64,000 bases of DNA from Acridotheres tristis (taxonomy: Eukaryota; Chordata; Aves; Passeriformes; Sturnidae). The DNA lies in assembly GCA_037013685.1 (NCBI GenBank), contig CM072891.1, forward strand, positions 4,750,501 through 4,814,500. Direction: 5' to 3'. The notes under the pieces were generated by a model, which did no database searches, was not told the DNA's origin, and saw only the letters and a program-made list of their open reading frames with translations. A program made the position numbers and the translations under genes. Below are positions 1 to 13,100 of this stretch, one piece after another (the stretch's first letter is position 1; each line of letters begins with the position of its first letter).

Positions 1-952
1 GTTTACCACTTTACCATAGGAGACAGAAACAGCAAGTTGGACACCTGCCATTTCACATCAGTTTATCAACCCACTATATGTCTTTTTCTTCCTGAAAGAA
101 ATTTAGCCATGAGAAACAAAGTTAGTTGTTCAAAGAGAGCAGTAAAATACATAGTTGTATGATATGAGAGGTGATAATCTTGATCCAGTTGATGGCATTA
201 ATTAAAAAAAGGAAAAAAGATCTATTCTAAAGGTTCATACTGCAGAAAGTCTATCATAATACTGTTTGCTACTGTTCTCTTGTTAAAATACCTATTGCTT
301 ATATGAAACATCCCAATTAACGGAAACGACCTGATTTGGGCAAAAGAGAGTCTGAATTTGTCTAAAAGGGCAGGCAATCCTTATACAATATGGAAGGGTT
401 GGAGAAGATAATAGCTACTGCTGAAAAATTATTAAACTTTTTATTCAGTGAAAAAATGGCAATAACAATAGCTAAAATTTTTTCATCTGTTCGAAAAAAA
501 TGGTAATGCAGAAGCTAATTAAATAATAATAATAGCTAATTAAAATATCATACTTAATAAAACGTAAAAGTTTCATAAGAAGTCATCGTACAGATCTTAA
601 AAATAGAAATTACTTGAAATGTTTAAATGGCAAATATAAAAAATATATATAAAACGTAGTCATTCAATAACAACTTTGTTGCTTTATAGCAGCCATTTAG
701 GCATGTAAATACTGATCTGAGTCACATTTAATTAGCTATTGTGCAAGTAAGTGGAAAATGAGACAGTCTGCTAGAATCCAATTTATATCCTAGTAAATGA
801 CCAAATGCAATGGAAGACTTTTACAAAGGAAAGGGAGAGTAGGAGATTAAAAAGTGGAGAGACAGTTATTTCCACCCTATGAATGCCTCATAGAAAGATT
901 TAAATGCCGTAACTGGGACATCTTGACTCTGTTTTGCTTTGTTGATTTACAG
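1..952. other. RYR3 intron, 3' part
   Basis: AT-rich sequence upstream of the first exon in the window. I see no earlier RYR3 exon, repeat element or RNA gene. A 99-codon minus-strand open frame here overlaps exon 1 and is its shadow. Confidence 0.7.
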
Positions 953-1112
953 TTACATGATGTCAAATGGATATAAACCTGCCCCTCTTGATCTTTCTGA
1001 AGTGAAATTGTTACCTTCTCAAGAATTTCTAGTTGACAGACTAGCAGAAAATGCACATAATGTCTGGGCAAAAGACAGAATAAAGCAAGGATGGACCTAT
1101 GGCATTCAACAG
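953..1112 (+). CDS. RYR3: RYR3 exon 1 of window: P1 domain, second RyR repeat
   Basis: Residues 1-53. The first base completes a codon from an exon upstream of the window. The acceptor is ttgatttacag and the donor CAG|gtagga. It contains [19 protein letters not shown] and [18 protein letters not shown], hallmarks of the RyR repeat, a helical module found in tandem pairs and here the second member of the P1 pair on the periphery of the channel. Ends in phase 0. Confidence 0.96.
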
Positions 1113-4100
1113 GTAGGAACTTCTTTACATGCATTTGCAATAAGTAAAGAATGTGAGTTTTTTTATTCTGGAACATAATTTGGGAGGGAGTGTTAGTTAA
1201 GGTGACATAAACTGACTGTCTTGTAATAATTGGAAAAGACAGAGGGGGTTGGGAGCAGGAAAAGAAGCCCTACCTATAAAAGCCTGGATTGTCAGACCTG
1301 TACGGTTGCAGCTGCTGGATATATGAGAATATATTTCCATTCTTCTAATTTGTTCTTATATTTAGGTTTTCAGTGTTATTAACAAAAAATTAATTGAGCT
1401 TGCATTCAGAGAATTCTTCTTCATTATGCTGTTTCTCTTCTGTAGTCATTACATGATGCCAAAGTACACTCTGTTTCATTATTCAAAGTCTTTGTGATGT
1501 CTAAACAGACCTTTCTTCTAGTTGTTTTTTATTATAATCCCTTTTAGGATCTTAAGAACAAACGTAATCCTCGGCTAGTGCCATATGCATTATTAGATGA
1601 ACGTACTAAAAAATCAAACAGAGACAGCCTCCGTGAAGCTGTTAGAACATTTGCAGGCTATGGTTATAGTATTGAGCCACCTGACCAAGATATGGGTATG
1701 TATTTTCAATAAGAATTATTGCCTTTTTTAGTGACATTTATGGTTTCATTTTATTATTAAAAGTGGGTTTTTTTTCTCTGTTTATTTTTACAGCTGACCA
1801 AACAGTGGAAAAAGTCAGCATTGACAAGATACGATTTTTCAGAGTAGAACAATCCTATGCAGTGAAGTCTGGAAAGTGGTACTTTGAGTTTGAAGCTGTG
1901 ACAGGTGGAGATATGCGAGTTGGCTGGGCCAGGCCAGCCTGTCGACCTGACATAGAGTTGGGAGCTGATGACCAAGCATTTGTATTTGAAGGAAGCAAAG
2001 TCAGTACACCTTCACCTCTTTTTTACCTATGAACAGGCTAGACAGAGAACTACAGCATAGGTTTCCTCTGTATACTCCACATCAGCTACTGGAACGTTTT
2101 TGATTCATATAAAGATATTTCTGAACTCTTTCACACATTGGATAGTACTTCCATTTTGGTTCTGGTCATGGGATTGTGCTAACAAAGAAGTGTTGGTTCA
2201 CATATATCTTCCTAAGCTATATCCAATTAAGTACAGAAGTCTGTCATAATTGTAAAAAAGATACAGCATTCACTTCCATTTTTTTTATAAGTGGTGTTTT
2301 ACACAAATCAAAAAGAGGTTCTTCATTAACTGAGAGAACCATAGTCTGTTTTCCTTTCTCTGACTTATCATATTTCTGCATGTCTTTTCTTCCCAAGTTT
2401 GACTCCTAAAGAACCAGAAGGATAATAATGACCCTGTGTGTAAGGAGCTGAATCCAGTGAACAGTAATTATCAGGCTCCAAATTGCTGAAGTTAGGGTGC
2501 CTTAGCTGCTCTATGTCCCTCTCATCTCTAAGGCAAAGTCACGATCAATGTTGTTTGCAAATTATTTTGAGATCCTGGAAAATAAAATACCTAAGTTTCT
2601 CTATTTATTTTGCATTTCATTTTTAATTTTAGCACTGTATTTATTTACTTGGTTTTCCATTTAGGGCCAGTGTTGGCATCAAGGCAGTGGATTCTTTGGA
2701 CGAAGCTGGCAACCAGGAGACGTGGTTGGTTGTATGATAAACTTGGATGACAAGTCAATCATATTTACTCTGAATGGAGAGTTGCTTATAACCAGTAAAG
2801 GTTCTGAACTTGCGTTTGCTGACTTTGGAATAGAAAATGGTAACTTCCCCTTTATAGTCACGTGGTTATTAGAAGACAAAACAATACAACAGAGACAAAA
2901 ACTAGTCTGTCATTTTGACTCAGTGAACTGAGAAATCATATTTCACTGATGTGAGCCTTCAGACTGTGCTATACATTAACTCCATAAAAATTTATTTTGA
3001 GAGTGCTTGTGTGGCACAAACTGAATTTCTTTTCTCCTTTAGCCACATTAATGGGGTTTCAGCAGTCAGAGTGGATAAATTTTCTCCCTGTTGCTAGGCT
3101 TTCTTGCAGGACTTCAGTTCTAAGAAGTGGTAATAATAAGCATCCTGAAAATGCAGTCTCTGATACTCTCACTTGAGCATAAATATACTATGTTCATGTC
3201 TGTGAAGGACAAAATGAGTACTGTGCAGTGAGAGTCTGCATCAAAAGAAAGATCTTTGCAACATAACTTGATTCTAATTTTTATTTTTTTTCTCTGTCTT
3301 TTTCATAATTATCCAAATTTCCCATTTTTCTGGGATATTTTTCCTCTTCTGTTTTTGGCTTTTGGTTTTTCAAAAAGTAGTATCTACATGATTGTAATAA
3401 AAGAGTTTGTGAATATTTTCAAATTGTTTTGCTTTATGTTTTCATTGACATTTTCTTCGTAAGGGTATCTCCTCCAACCAGTAATAGCTTCATACCTATT
3501 AGGAATTGCCAGAAAACTTTGCAGTTGCTCACTGCTCTTCTTTGATCTTGCCATTGATAGAGTTTTTATAAAGGTAGAGAATGAGGGACTGCCTGAACAA
3601 AGATGCACAGAAGTCTTAAAGTTCAGGAGACAAAATCTCTCCTTTAGAGGTTGAACTTTTGGCTTTTCCCTAATCTTGCTCCAAATTCTGTTTCTTGGGG
3701 AAATGGTGAAATAAGTCAACAGCCTTTCAACTCTGTCTAAAAGTATATGGAGATTAAAAAGTTGAATCATAAAAATGCTAGCATTAAAGGAGTGTGTGTT
3801 TGTCCCTTGTGAATGATGGAGGAATGAAGGCTGGCAAAAAATAAAAAAAATTTAAAAATTGTACCTACTGATGATAAAGTAAATTTTAAACAAATGTATT
3901 GAGGTACCTGAAACTCATCTCAAAGTCCTTTGAAAATTTGGTGCCCTCTGAGATTATACTTAACTTTTGTTAATAACTTTGATCTAGACAAGGTTAGCTT
4001 CCAGTATCCAGCTCGTTATATAAAGCCATGTGTATTAGTCTGAAAATGAGAACGATAACAAATTAAATGGAACAGTGCCTAAGTTCTCAGGGGTTTTGGT

Positions 4101-7100
4101 AGCAATTATATTGAACTTAGACATAAGTATTTAAGGTGGCTTTAAATCCTTGCTACTTGTCATCCCTTCACGTGCATTACTTGTAGGAGCTAAACTTTAG
4201 CTCACATTAGATGGATTGAAAATAAAGAATGGTTTTAAACTAAATGGTTTTACACTAAGTTACTGTTAAGTTTTATTTGTTTGGTTTATTTCTTTAGGTT
4301 TTGTTCCAATTTGTGCACTGGGCCTATCTCAGATTGGTCGCATGAACCTTGGAATGGATGCCAGTACATTCAAGTATTACACAATGTGTGGCCTCCAAGA
4401 AGGTTTTGAACCTTTTGCTGTTAACATGAACCGAGATGTTGCTATGTGGTTTAGTAAACGCTTACCAACATTTGTCAATGTGCCAAAAAATCATCCTCAC
4501 ATTAAGGTAACATTACATGTCAGGGAGACACCTGTTCAACGACTGTTTGTTTAGCAAGCTGAGACATTAAACCCTTACTAATACTTAGTGTCATCAGATA
4601 GTTTGTCATATAACTCTATTAAGTCACACTTAGATAATTCTAGATGATCTTGTCTGTCTTCTGTTTCATTTATGGTAGTATGGATTCCTATGGATATGCC
4701 TATCTGGTTTATTGTATGACTTACTAATTTATATTGTGGTTACCTACTGGGAAAATGTTAGTTATGGGTTTTTTTTTTTATTCTATCTTACATGTGCTTT
4801 TACTTTTTAAACCTTCCCTACTATAAATTTTTCTTAAATATCTGACAATTGTTCAACTTAAGTCTGAAGACATTTAAATGTATCTGTGGTGTTGCAGATT
4901 CTTTCATTATGATGCACCAGTGATAGGAATTCCAAAACACCCTGACTAATCTGCCTTAGAGCAGAATATTATATTCTGTATTTTTTATAAATTGTTCCAT
5001 ATTGATATATTCCAAAATGATAAGTTTTAATTCCTGAAGAGATTTTTCACTCTAATCTCTCTAGTTTTACTTTACCTTAATTTAGGTGTAGCCAATTATT
5101 TTCTAATGCTTGTCTCTGAATATTTCCTTCTTAAGCACAATAAATTTCATTGAATTCCAACTAAATTATCTCACCATTTTTTCATTTTATCAGGATTATT
5201 TAATCACTATTTCTGTCTTTAAAAGTGTTTGGAATGTCCCTGAGTTTGAAAATTCACTTTTTCAGCAAGGGAAAATAATATCAGCCTCAATGTCCATAAT
5301 GACCCTCTGAACAATTCTAATTGATATTTCTTCTCATTGTGGTAGAAAATTACTGATCCTTGTGGCACAGATTTTCAATGATTTGTGTAATCAAAGTGAA
5401 TTAGTTCAATAAACTATGTACTTTTTTTTTTTTTACTACTGAATGGAGCATCTTGAAAATATTTACTGTAGTCAGGATGTACTGAATCTTTTGCTTCCCT
5501 CGCTCTTCAGGTTAAATTCAGTGTCAGAGAACAAAGCTGCATAGTTTTGAAGATAATTAATTATGAAGAACTTAAGTTAGCACTTTAAATTTTCTCATCC
5601 TCTAGTTGCTTATTGGAAGTTTTCAGCATTTTTTGGATAGCATTATTTAAAAATATTTCTGTCATTTTTAGATATGGAGAATTGATGGAACCATTGACAG
5701 TCCACCTCGGCTAAAAGTTACTCACAAAACATTTGGCACACAGAACAGCAATTCAGACATGATATATTGTCGTTTGAGTATGCCCGTTGAGTTCCACTCA
5801 TCATTCAACTTCGGCATGGGTGTGGAAAATGCCTCATCTGATGTTTTCCAAAAACGGTTAGTCTTGGCTTTAGTTATCCTATTTCGTGCTTTCAGTGTAA
5901 ATGTATTATATTATTTTTTTATTATTGTTTACTCCAAATTTCTGTGCACTAAGCACAGATTACCATAAAATGTGTGCTACTCAGATTTTTCTATTCTTGA
6001 TGGTTTTATAAGCCACCTTTGCTGCAAAATGCTGTGTCCAGACAAGAATAAGGTCTGTAGATCTTTGCCTAAGCAGGTCGATTTTTTTTCTGAATTGTTA
6101 TGGTTTGAAAAAGCTAGTCTGGAAAACTAGCTGAGCCTTTTGCCCATTGGATTATTGCTCATCCAAATTATTGTTCAATAGCTCATTGTTACTAGAAAAG
6201 TGCCTAATTCATTAAAAGAAAAAAGATTGTGGGACAGTTTTTTAAAGACACCAGGTATTAATGTGTCCTGCACCTTTCAGAGTTACCTCTATCTTTATTT
6301 AACTGTTGCAAATCTGCCTCTTCTCCCACTCTCTACCTTAACTGCAATCAATTATTTTACTTGTAAATTTGTATCCTGTACAGTCTTTGCTAATGCATAC
6401 TCAGTACCAAGCAAACTAGTTAGCTGCTTAATTTACATTAGTTAGCTTTTAAATATACTTAGCCTAATAATGACTAATTTTTAAACTTTTTTTAAAAAAT
6501 TATTTCCTGATTTTCCTTTATCTGTAGAAAGCACAGCCAAGAAATTGCTCCTCCTTCTACTACAGTAAGTAAATATGTTGAGATGCTTAATTCTTCTGTT
6601 TTGAAATAGATTTATTTGTGGCAGCATGTTCATTGGAAACTGATCTGTTGAAAGAAGCCTTTTTAATAATTTTCTATGATATAACACTGATTTTAAATAA
6701 TGATGTCCAGAGTTGCATGTCTTGCGACTTGTGTAAACATATTAAAACACTAGTCTGTCTTTTTAATCTATGAGTGTTTTAAATGACTTATTAGAAGAAT
6801 GTGAATTACTATTATTACTATTATTATTTGATATAAGGAGAGGATTTTTTAAAAATCACTATTTGAGTATTCCTTGATAAAACACTTCAGATTTCTATTA
6901 CTAATATGCTCTTTTCCCCCTTTCAGTATTTTTACTCACTACGGATATTTGCTGGCCAAGACCCGTCCTGTGTCTGGGTTGGCTGGGTAACACCAGACTA
7001 CCATTTTTACAGTGAGAATTTTGACCTAAATAAAAATTGTACAGTGACAGTTACTTTAGGTGATGAGAGGGGCAGAGTTCATGAAAGGTATGGAATTATT

Positions 7101-10100
7101 TATAGCTTATTAAAGTTTTTATTTTAATACCATTGTTTAAAGGTCAGATGCTCATAAGCTTTGTGATATTTTAAATATTAATTTAAACTTATGAGAAAAT
7201 TGATTATATAATGTGAGTTTTCTGTGCTCATTTGTATATGAGTATGTTTTATGCGGACATGTTAAAGTGAATTTATCATTAATGTTCTATTAGAAAGAAA
7301 ATTTCTTTGGAAAGAATTTTAAATGAAAGATGCTTCTTTAATTTAATATCTATATTTACTCTGCTGATGAACCCCTTTGTTTTACTGTAACTTACAAGTG
7401 CACACAGAAGCCTGTGAAATTTTTTCATAGCTATTAAAAAAAGTCTCTTTAGTGTGAATGGTGCTGATACATTACAAAAAAGTTTGTTAATGAGCAAATA
7501 AACTAAAAGCATAACAAGCACCTTTGAGGATCTCTAAGTATTCCTCCACTGAGAAGTTTATCTCCATCAAGTTCAGTGTGACCTCTGCTTTGTTCTTGTT
7601 CTTCCAGTGTGAAGCGCAGCAACTGCTACATGGTTTGGGGAGGAGATGTAATCGCTAATTCCCAGAGATCAGGTCGCAGTAATGTTGATATAGAAATTGG
7701 ATGCTTTGTTGACCTGGCTACTGGAATGGTGTCATTCACAGCCAATGGAAGAGAGCTTGGCACTTGTTATCAGGTATTATCAGCTTTTCAGGAAGCTATC
7801 TAGTATCTTGTTTTGGTGCTACTTCTCTTTTTCAGAAATCTAACTGGACACCATTTATGTGATGATGTGCTTTCCTATATCATTCTGGTTTATCCCTCTT
7901 TTTCTCACTCTCTTGTAAAGGCTATGTTTCTTGAATTGTTTCAATATGTTCCGATAAATATTTTTTTTACATCTCAGTTTGTGTGGTTCAGAATCTCGAT
8001 TAATAAATCTAATTTTTAAAGTTATTTTTTCAACTGAATCTGTTATACAATAAAGGTGAAATAAATATTTAAACTAGCAGAAGGTCAAAACTAGACTTTA
8101 GATCTAGTAATTTTTTATATGAATTAAGAAGAAAAATTTAGCTCATTATTATCAGGGTTTGTGTCTTTTGCAGATAGGTGTGATTTGGAGACCTTGTGAT
8201 TTGATAAGTTTCAAAACCTAAAAATCAAATATGCATGAATGCAGAAAGCCAAAATAAGTGGGATGGGTCCTAATTGCTATTAATATCCTCAAACATGGTG
8301 TCAGGATGTGACTATATCAGTGGTTGACAGGAGTTTTCAGCACCAGATTATTGATTTCCTCCTAGTAAGATCAGTTGTCCATAGTAAAGCACTCACTGGG
8401 GAAGAGGTTGTCCAGTGTTAGCAACAATTCGTTGCTTTCTTCTTCGTCACCACCTCAAATCTGTAATGGAGACAAAACTGAAATATTATTTAACTAAATT
8501 TAATGGAATTTTTATATTGACTCCATTGAAATGAATGTGGCAGGGTTGCACACAGCCTTTTAATGGGGAGGAGGTTATCTAGTAATTGCAATTTTGGAAT
8601 ATTTTGTAATAGTGGTCAGGAACTTCAGCGCCACACTTGGAGAATATTGAATGTCAACACACTGTGAAAAGAAAACAGGCGATTAAAGTGCTTAAGCCCT
8701 GCTTTGTTGTTTTTCCAACTACATACAAATCAATACAAAAGCTTCTGAGCACACCCATGAAACTTTGGTGTGTTTCTTTGTACTGGGTGTTGGTGGGTTT
8801 TTTCTTTTCATGGAAAGCCTTTTCTGTTCTTCTTGTCTTGCTAGGAGGTGTATGAAAAGACAGATGTGGAAGCTGCTTGTTACTGAATTTATTGTAAATA
8901 CCACTTTCAGGTTTTTCCTTATATGACTTGCAATTAATATAAGCATGTTCTCTGTACTAAATTTAAAACTACCTCAGAAAACACCATTATTTCTCCTCTC
9001 TTTCTTCTCTTTTTCATGAAAAAATACCTAAAGTTCTTTTAGGAAATATTTTTTTCAATAAACTTGTTACACCTGGTCTGCTGAAAAATGAGAAGATCCA
9101 GCATTTTCTATAAATATAGTATAATCCAACAAGATTGTTACAACTAAGGGTGAAATGCTTTTAATTTTTTGCTTATTTTGAGTAATTTGAATATTTTCTC
9201 TTTTTTTGAAAGTAATGAAAGTAGTATTATGTAGTTTTCATTTCCATGTCTTGAATATATTTATAATAAAGCAAGACCTTTAAAATATTTCAATAAATAA
9301 AATCTCTCACTCCAGATGCCACAAATAATTGATATTTGTCTGGTCTAGATAATTATTCTAGTCTTGTAAGAGTTTGCATGCACTTTTCAGTTTTCTTAAC
9401 TGAAATAGAAGTACAATATTTGTATTCTGTTTTCATTTTAAAAGACTTATAAGTTAACATATTTAAGAGAAGAAATGAATTTTTTCTGTAGTTCTTGATC
9501 TAAATATTGAATGCCATGGTGATAATCAGAAAAAAATCCAATACACCAAGCAGAACAGAATGCCTTTTTTTTCTGGATATGGGGCTGTGGTTTTTTTAAC
9601 TTACCAAAACGTTTGGAATGTTAATACCAAGCCCTATATTATTTTGTCGATGCCCATAGTCATAGTTCTGAGAAAACAGTTTTCATTAGATCGTTGTCCT
9701 CAAAGTTAGGAGTTGTACTCCTTCACAGCACAAATATTGTAATTGTGCTTATTATGTACTATGCTTATTCTATAATTATATTTTTGCTTCTTAATTTCCT
9801 GGAAATGGTGGGTAATCTTGTTCAGTGTTCTTCAGAATAAACTGGTCCTCTCACACTGACATGTACTTTGAGTCCAGCTATAATGGGGAAAAATATAACA
9901 TAGCTGTCAAAAAAGTCCCAAACAGCACTACAGCACTGTGATTCCCTATGATTTTATGACTGGAGACCAATGCTAGGCCTGAAAATAAAAAGCTCTTTAA
10001 GAAAATTACATTATTCTACTTTTAGAGTAGCAAATCACTAATCTTAATAGGAGATAAAGATTTGCACTGTCCTGATGCCATGATGTGCTCTCAGTCTCTA

Positions 10101-13100
10101 GAGTGAGTTGTTGAATTTGGATATTTTTGAGAAGGAACTACACTGTGTTACCAAAGATCCTCCTATAGGTGTTGATAGGACACAAGGCTACAAAGCACCT
10201 GTCTCTAAATCAGGTGGTCCTATAAAGGTAACTGCAAATACTTTACTATATTATAGGTAGACACTATTCAACACTTTATTTATTAAAGTATCTAAATTAT
10301 TTGATAATGAAGTGTAAGGTATATAGTAATTATTTTATATTAGAGATTTTATATATATATATATATTATATGGATATAAAATATATATATATATCTTATA
10401 TTCAGGGATCTTATTATTTTTCCATTTTTAATTTGTAAAAAAATTTAATCTTGTTTCCCCTCTAGGTTGAACCAAACACAAAGCTTTTTCCAGCAACTTT
10501 TTTACAGCCTACAAGCACTAACTTAATTCAGTTTGAACTTGGTAAATTAAAGGTAGGAAGTATTTTTGTATTCTATACAAAGACAATCTTTATGTAAATG
10601 TGCTCTTTTAAATCTGTTTATTTCCATATAAATTCCTTCTAAGCTAAATTTGTTTAGGAAGGTTGAATCAAAAACATGACTTGTAATTTGACTCCTGCGT
10701 TTACTTCTGTAAATGTTATTATACGCAGTTAATTGATTATCTGCATTTGTCAAAATAAACAAATATTATTTGAGAGTAACACCATTAATGTTGGAGAGTT
10801 TTAATGAATTTTGTTTGATGCAATAACTTCTACGTTTCTATGATTTCCTTGCTATTTAAAAATTATACTTCCTTTCGGTGTTACGGGTTTTTTCATAATT
10901 ACATGTTTCAAAAACAATTAATACATATATTCTTTTCAGAATACCATGCCTTTATCAGCAGCAATTTTTAAAAGTGAAGAAAGAAATCCTATTCCTCAGT
11001 GTCCCCCTCGCCTTGATGTCCAGACAATTACACCTGTTTTATGGAGCCGGATGCCAAACAGCTTTCTGAGGGTAGAAACGGAGCGTGTCAGTGAACGCCA
11101 CGGCTGGGTCGTGCAGTGCTTGGAGCCCCTGCAGATGATGGCACTTCATATCCCAGAAGAAAACAGGTACACTGATAATCAGACAAAACTGCAGGATGTG
11201 GGCAAAATATACTGAAAAAAGATCTCAGCCTGTCGATTAAAGCTGCCTTGCTGAGTGTTTATACTATAGTTGTTGAGAATTTCTGATCTTACCTGATATC
11301 TTATCAGATATTATTGTGTTCTTGAAACTTAAGTAAATACAAGAGACTGAACTTTAATGCCATGCACCAAGTTTTGCATGCATAAAAGAAAGCATGATTT
11401 TATTAGATTTTATTCAAATTGAAATTGAAATAGCGTCTCTTAAATCTGTAGGTCTTTAGAGATTTTTCTCAGCTTGAGAAAAACAAGCATAAATAACATG
11501 CAAGTACAATTATGCTGATTTTTTTTGATAATAGAAACCTTTAATCTCTTCCTGTTTTATCTGCACTGAATTTACATGAATTAAATTCTTGTTTCTTATT
11601 GATAAGATCATGACTTTCTTTAATTTTCATCAGGTTTTATCTTCAGAGTGAGGATAATAAAAATCTATCCAATTATCAAATATCATAACCAGTGAAAAAT
11701 CAAATTCTCAGCAAAAGCATAGAAGAAAGATCATTTAACAGTCGTAATTTTATTAGTAAATTAAAAATTTCTTTTAACGATTCAAAACTCAATTTTATTT
11801 ATTGTTAATAAAACCGAATTCAAGAAAAGAATGAATTTCTGTTGTGGAAAAAATCAACCATTAATCCTGAGTAAACAAGAAAGGCACTGTTTAGTAATGG
11901 TAATAATGCAGACTTTCTGCATGCCTAATACACCTATTTTAAAAACAAGTTCTAATTTACAATAGATTCCAAAAAGCATCTTCATCTTATATTTTGGGTT
12001 TTTTTCTCGCTATAGAGTACTAATATTAAACAGTCTCAACAAATTATTTCCATCATTTACTGTATTTTAATGATGCACATAATAAGATTAGTTAGGATCA
12101 ACTTTTATATTAGTGATTTGAAGATGAACTGACTGAAATGTTCAGAGATTATAAAACTTTGCTTTTTCAAATCTGATTCATGGAATTGACTGGTGTTCTG
12201 TTTCTTTATTTCATAACAGATGTGTTGATATTTTGGAACTATGTGAACAAGAAGATTTGATGATGTTTCACTACCACACTTTAAAACTCTATAGCTCAGT
12301 CAGTGCTCTTGGTAACACTAGAGTTGCTTATGCACTTTGTAGCCATGTGGACATATCTCAGCTATTTTTTACAATAGATAATCAATACTTACCTGGACTT
12401 CTACGTTCTGGATTTTATGACTTGCTCATTAGTATTCATTTGGAACACGCCAAGCAAACCAAGCTCATGATGAGCAATGAATTTATCATTCCAGTTACAG
12501 ACGAAACTCGAAATATTAAATTATATCCCGATGAAACAAAGAAACATGGTCTACCTGGAGTAGGTCTTAGTACTTGTCTTAAACCAGCCTTTAATTTTTC
12601 TACTCCATGCTTTATTGCAACCAGTGAAGATCATCAGATGTCCATCCCAGAGATACCTCTGGAGATACTTAAATCCAAGGCCATAAGTATGTTAACAGAA
12701 GCAGTACAGTGCAGTGGGAGTCATATACGAGACCCTGTTGGAGGACAGGTGGCATTCCAGTTCGTTCCTGTTCTTAAACTGATAGCAACACTGCTCATAA
12801 TGGGAGTTTTTGATGATGATGATGTAAAGCAAGTGTTACTCCTCATTGATCCCACTGTGTTTGGAGATCACAAGGAAGAAACAGAAGAGAGGACAGAGAA
12901 GGAAGAAGTGACACAAGTTGAAGAAAAAGCTGTAGAAGCTGGGGAGAAAGCAATCAAACAAACAAAAGCTCCTGCAAACGGCTTGTTGCAGACAAGATTA
13001 CCAGAATCTGTTAAGCTTCAGGTGACGATTTATTATAAATATGTTACTTAAAATCTGCTCTTGATGAAGAAAGGGATTGTGCTTTTTCCTGTTCTCTGCT

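Noticed and set aside
2840..2931. Extension of exon 4 by about 30 in-frame codons into the intron
   Set aside because: The next exon continues the conserved protein exactly in phase from the donor at 2840, and the extension ends in a stop without family resemblance.
3384..3770. A 128-codon minus-strand open frame
   Set aside because: No recognisable domain and no conserved feature. It is consistent with chance.
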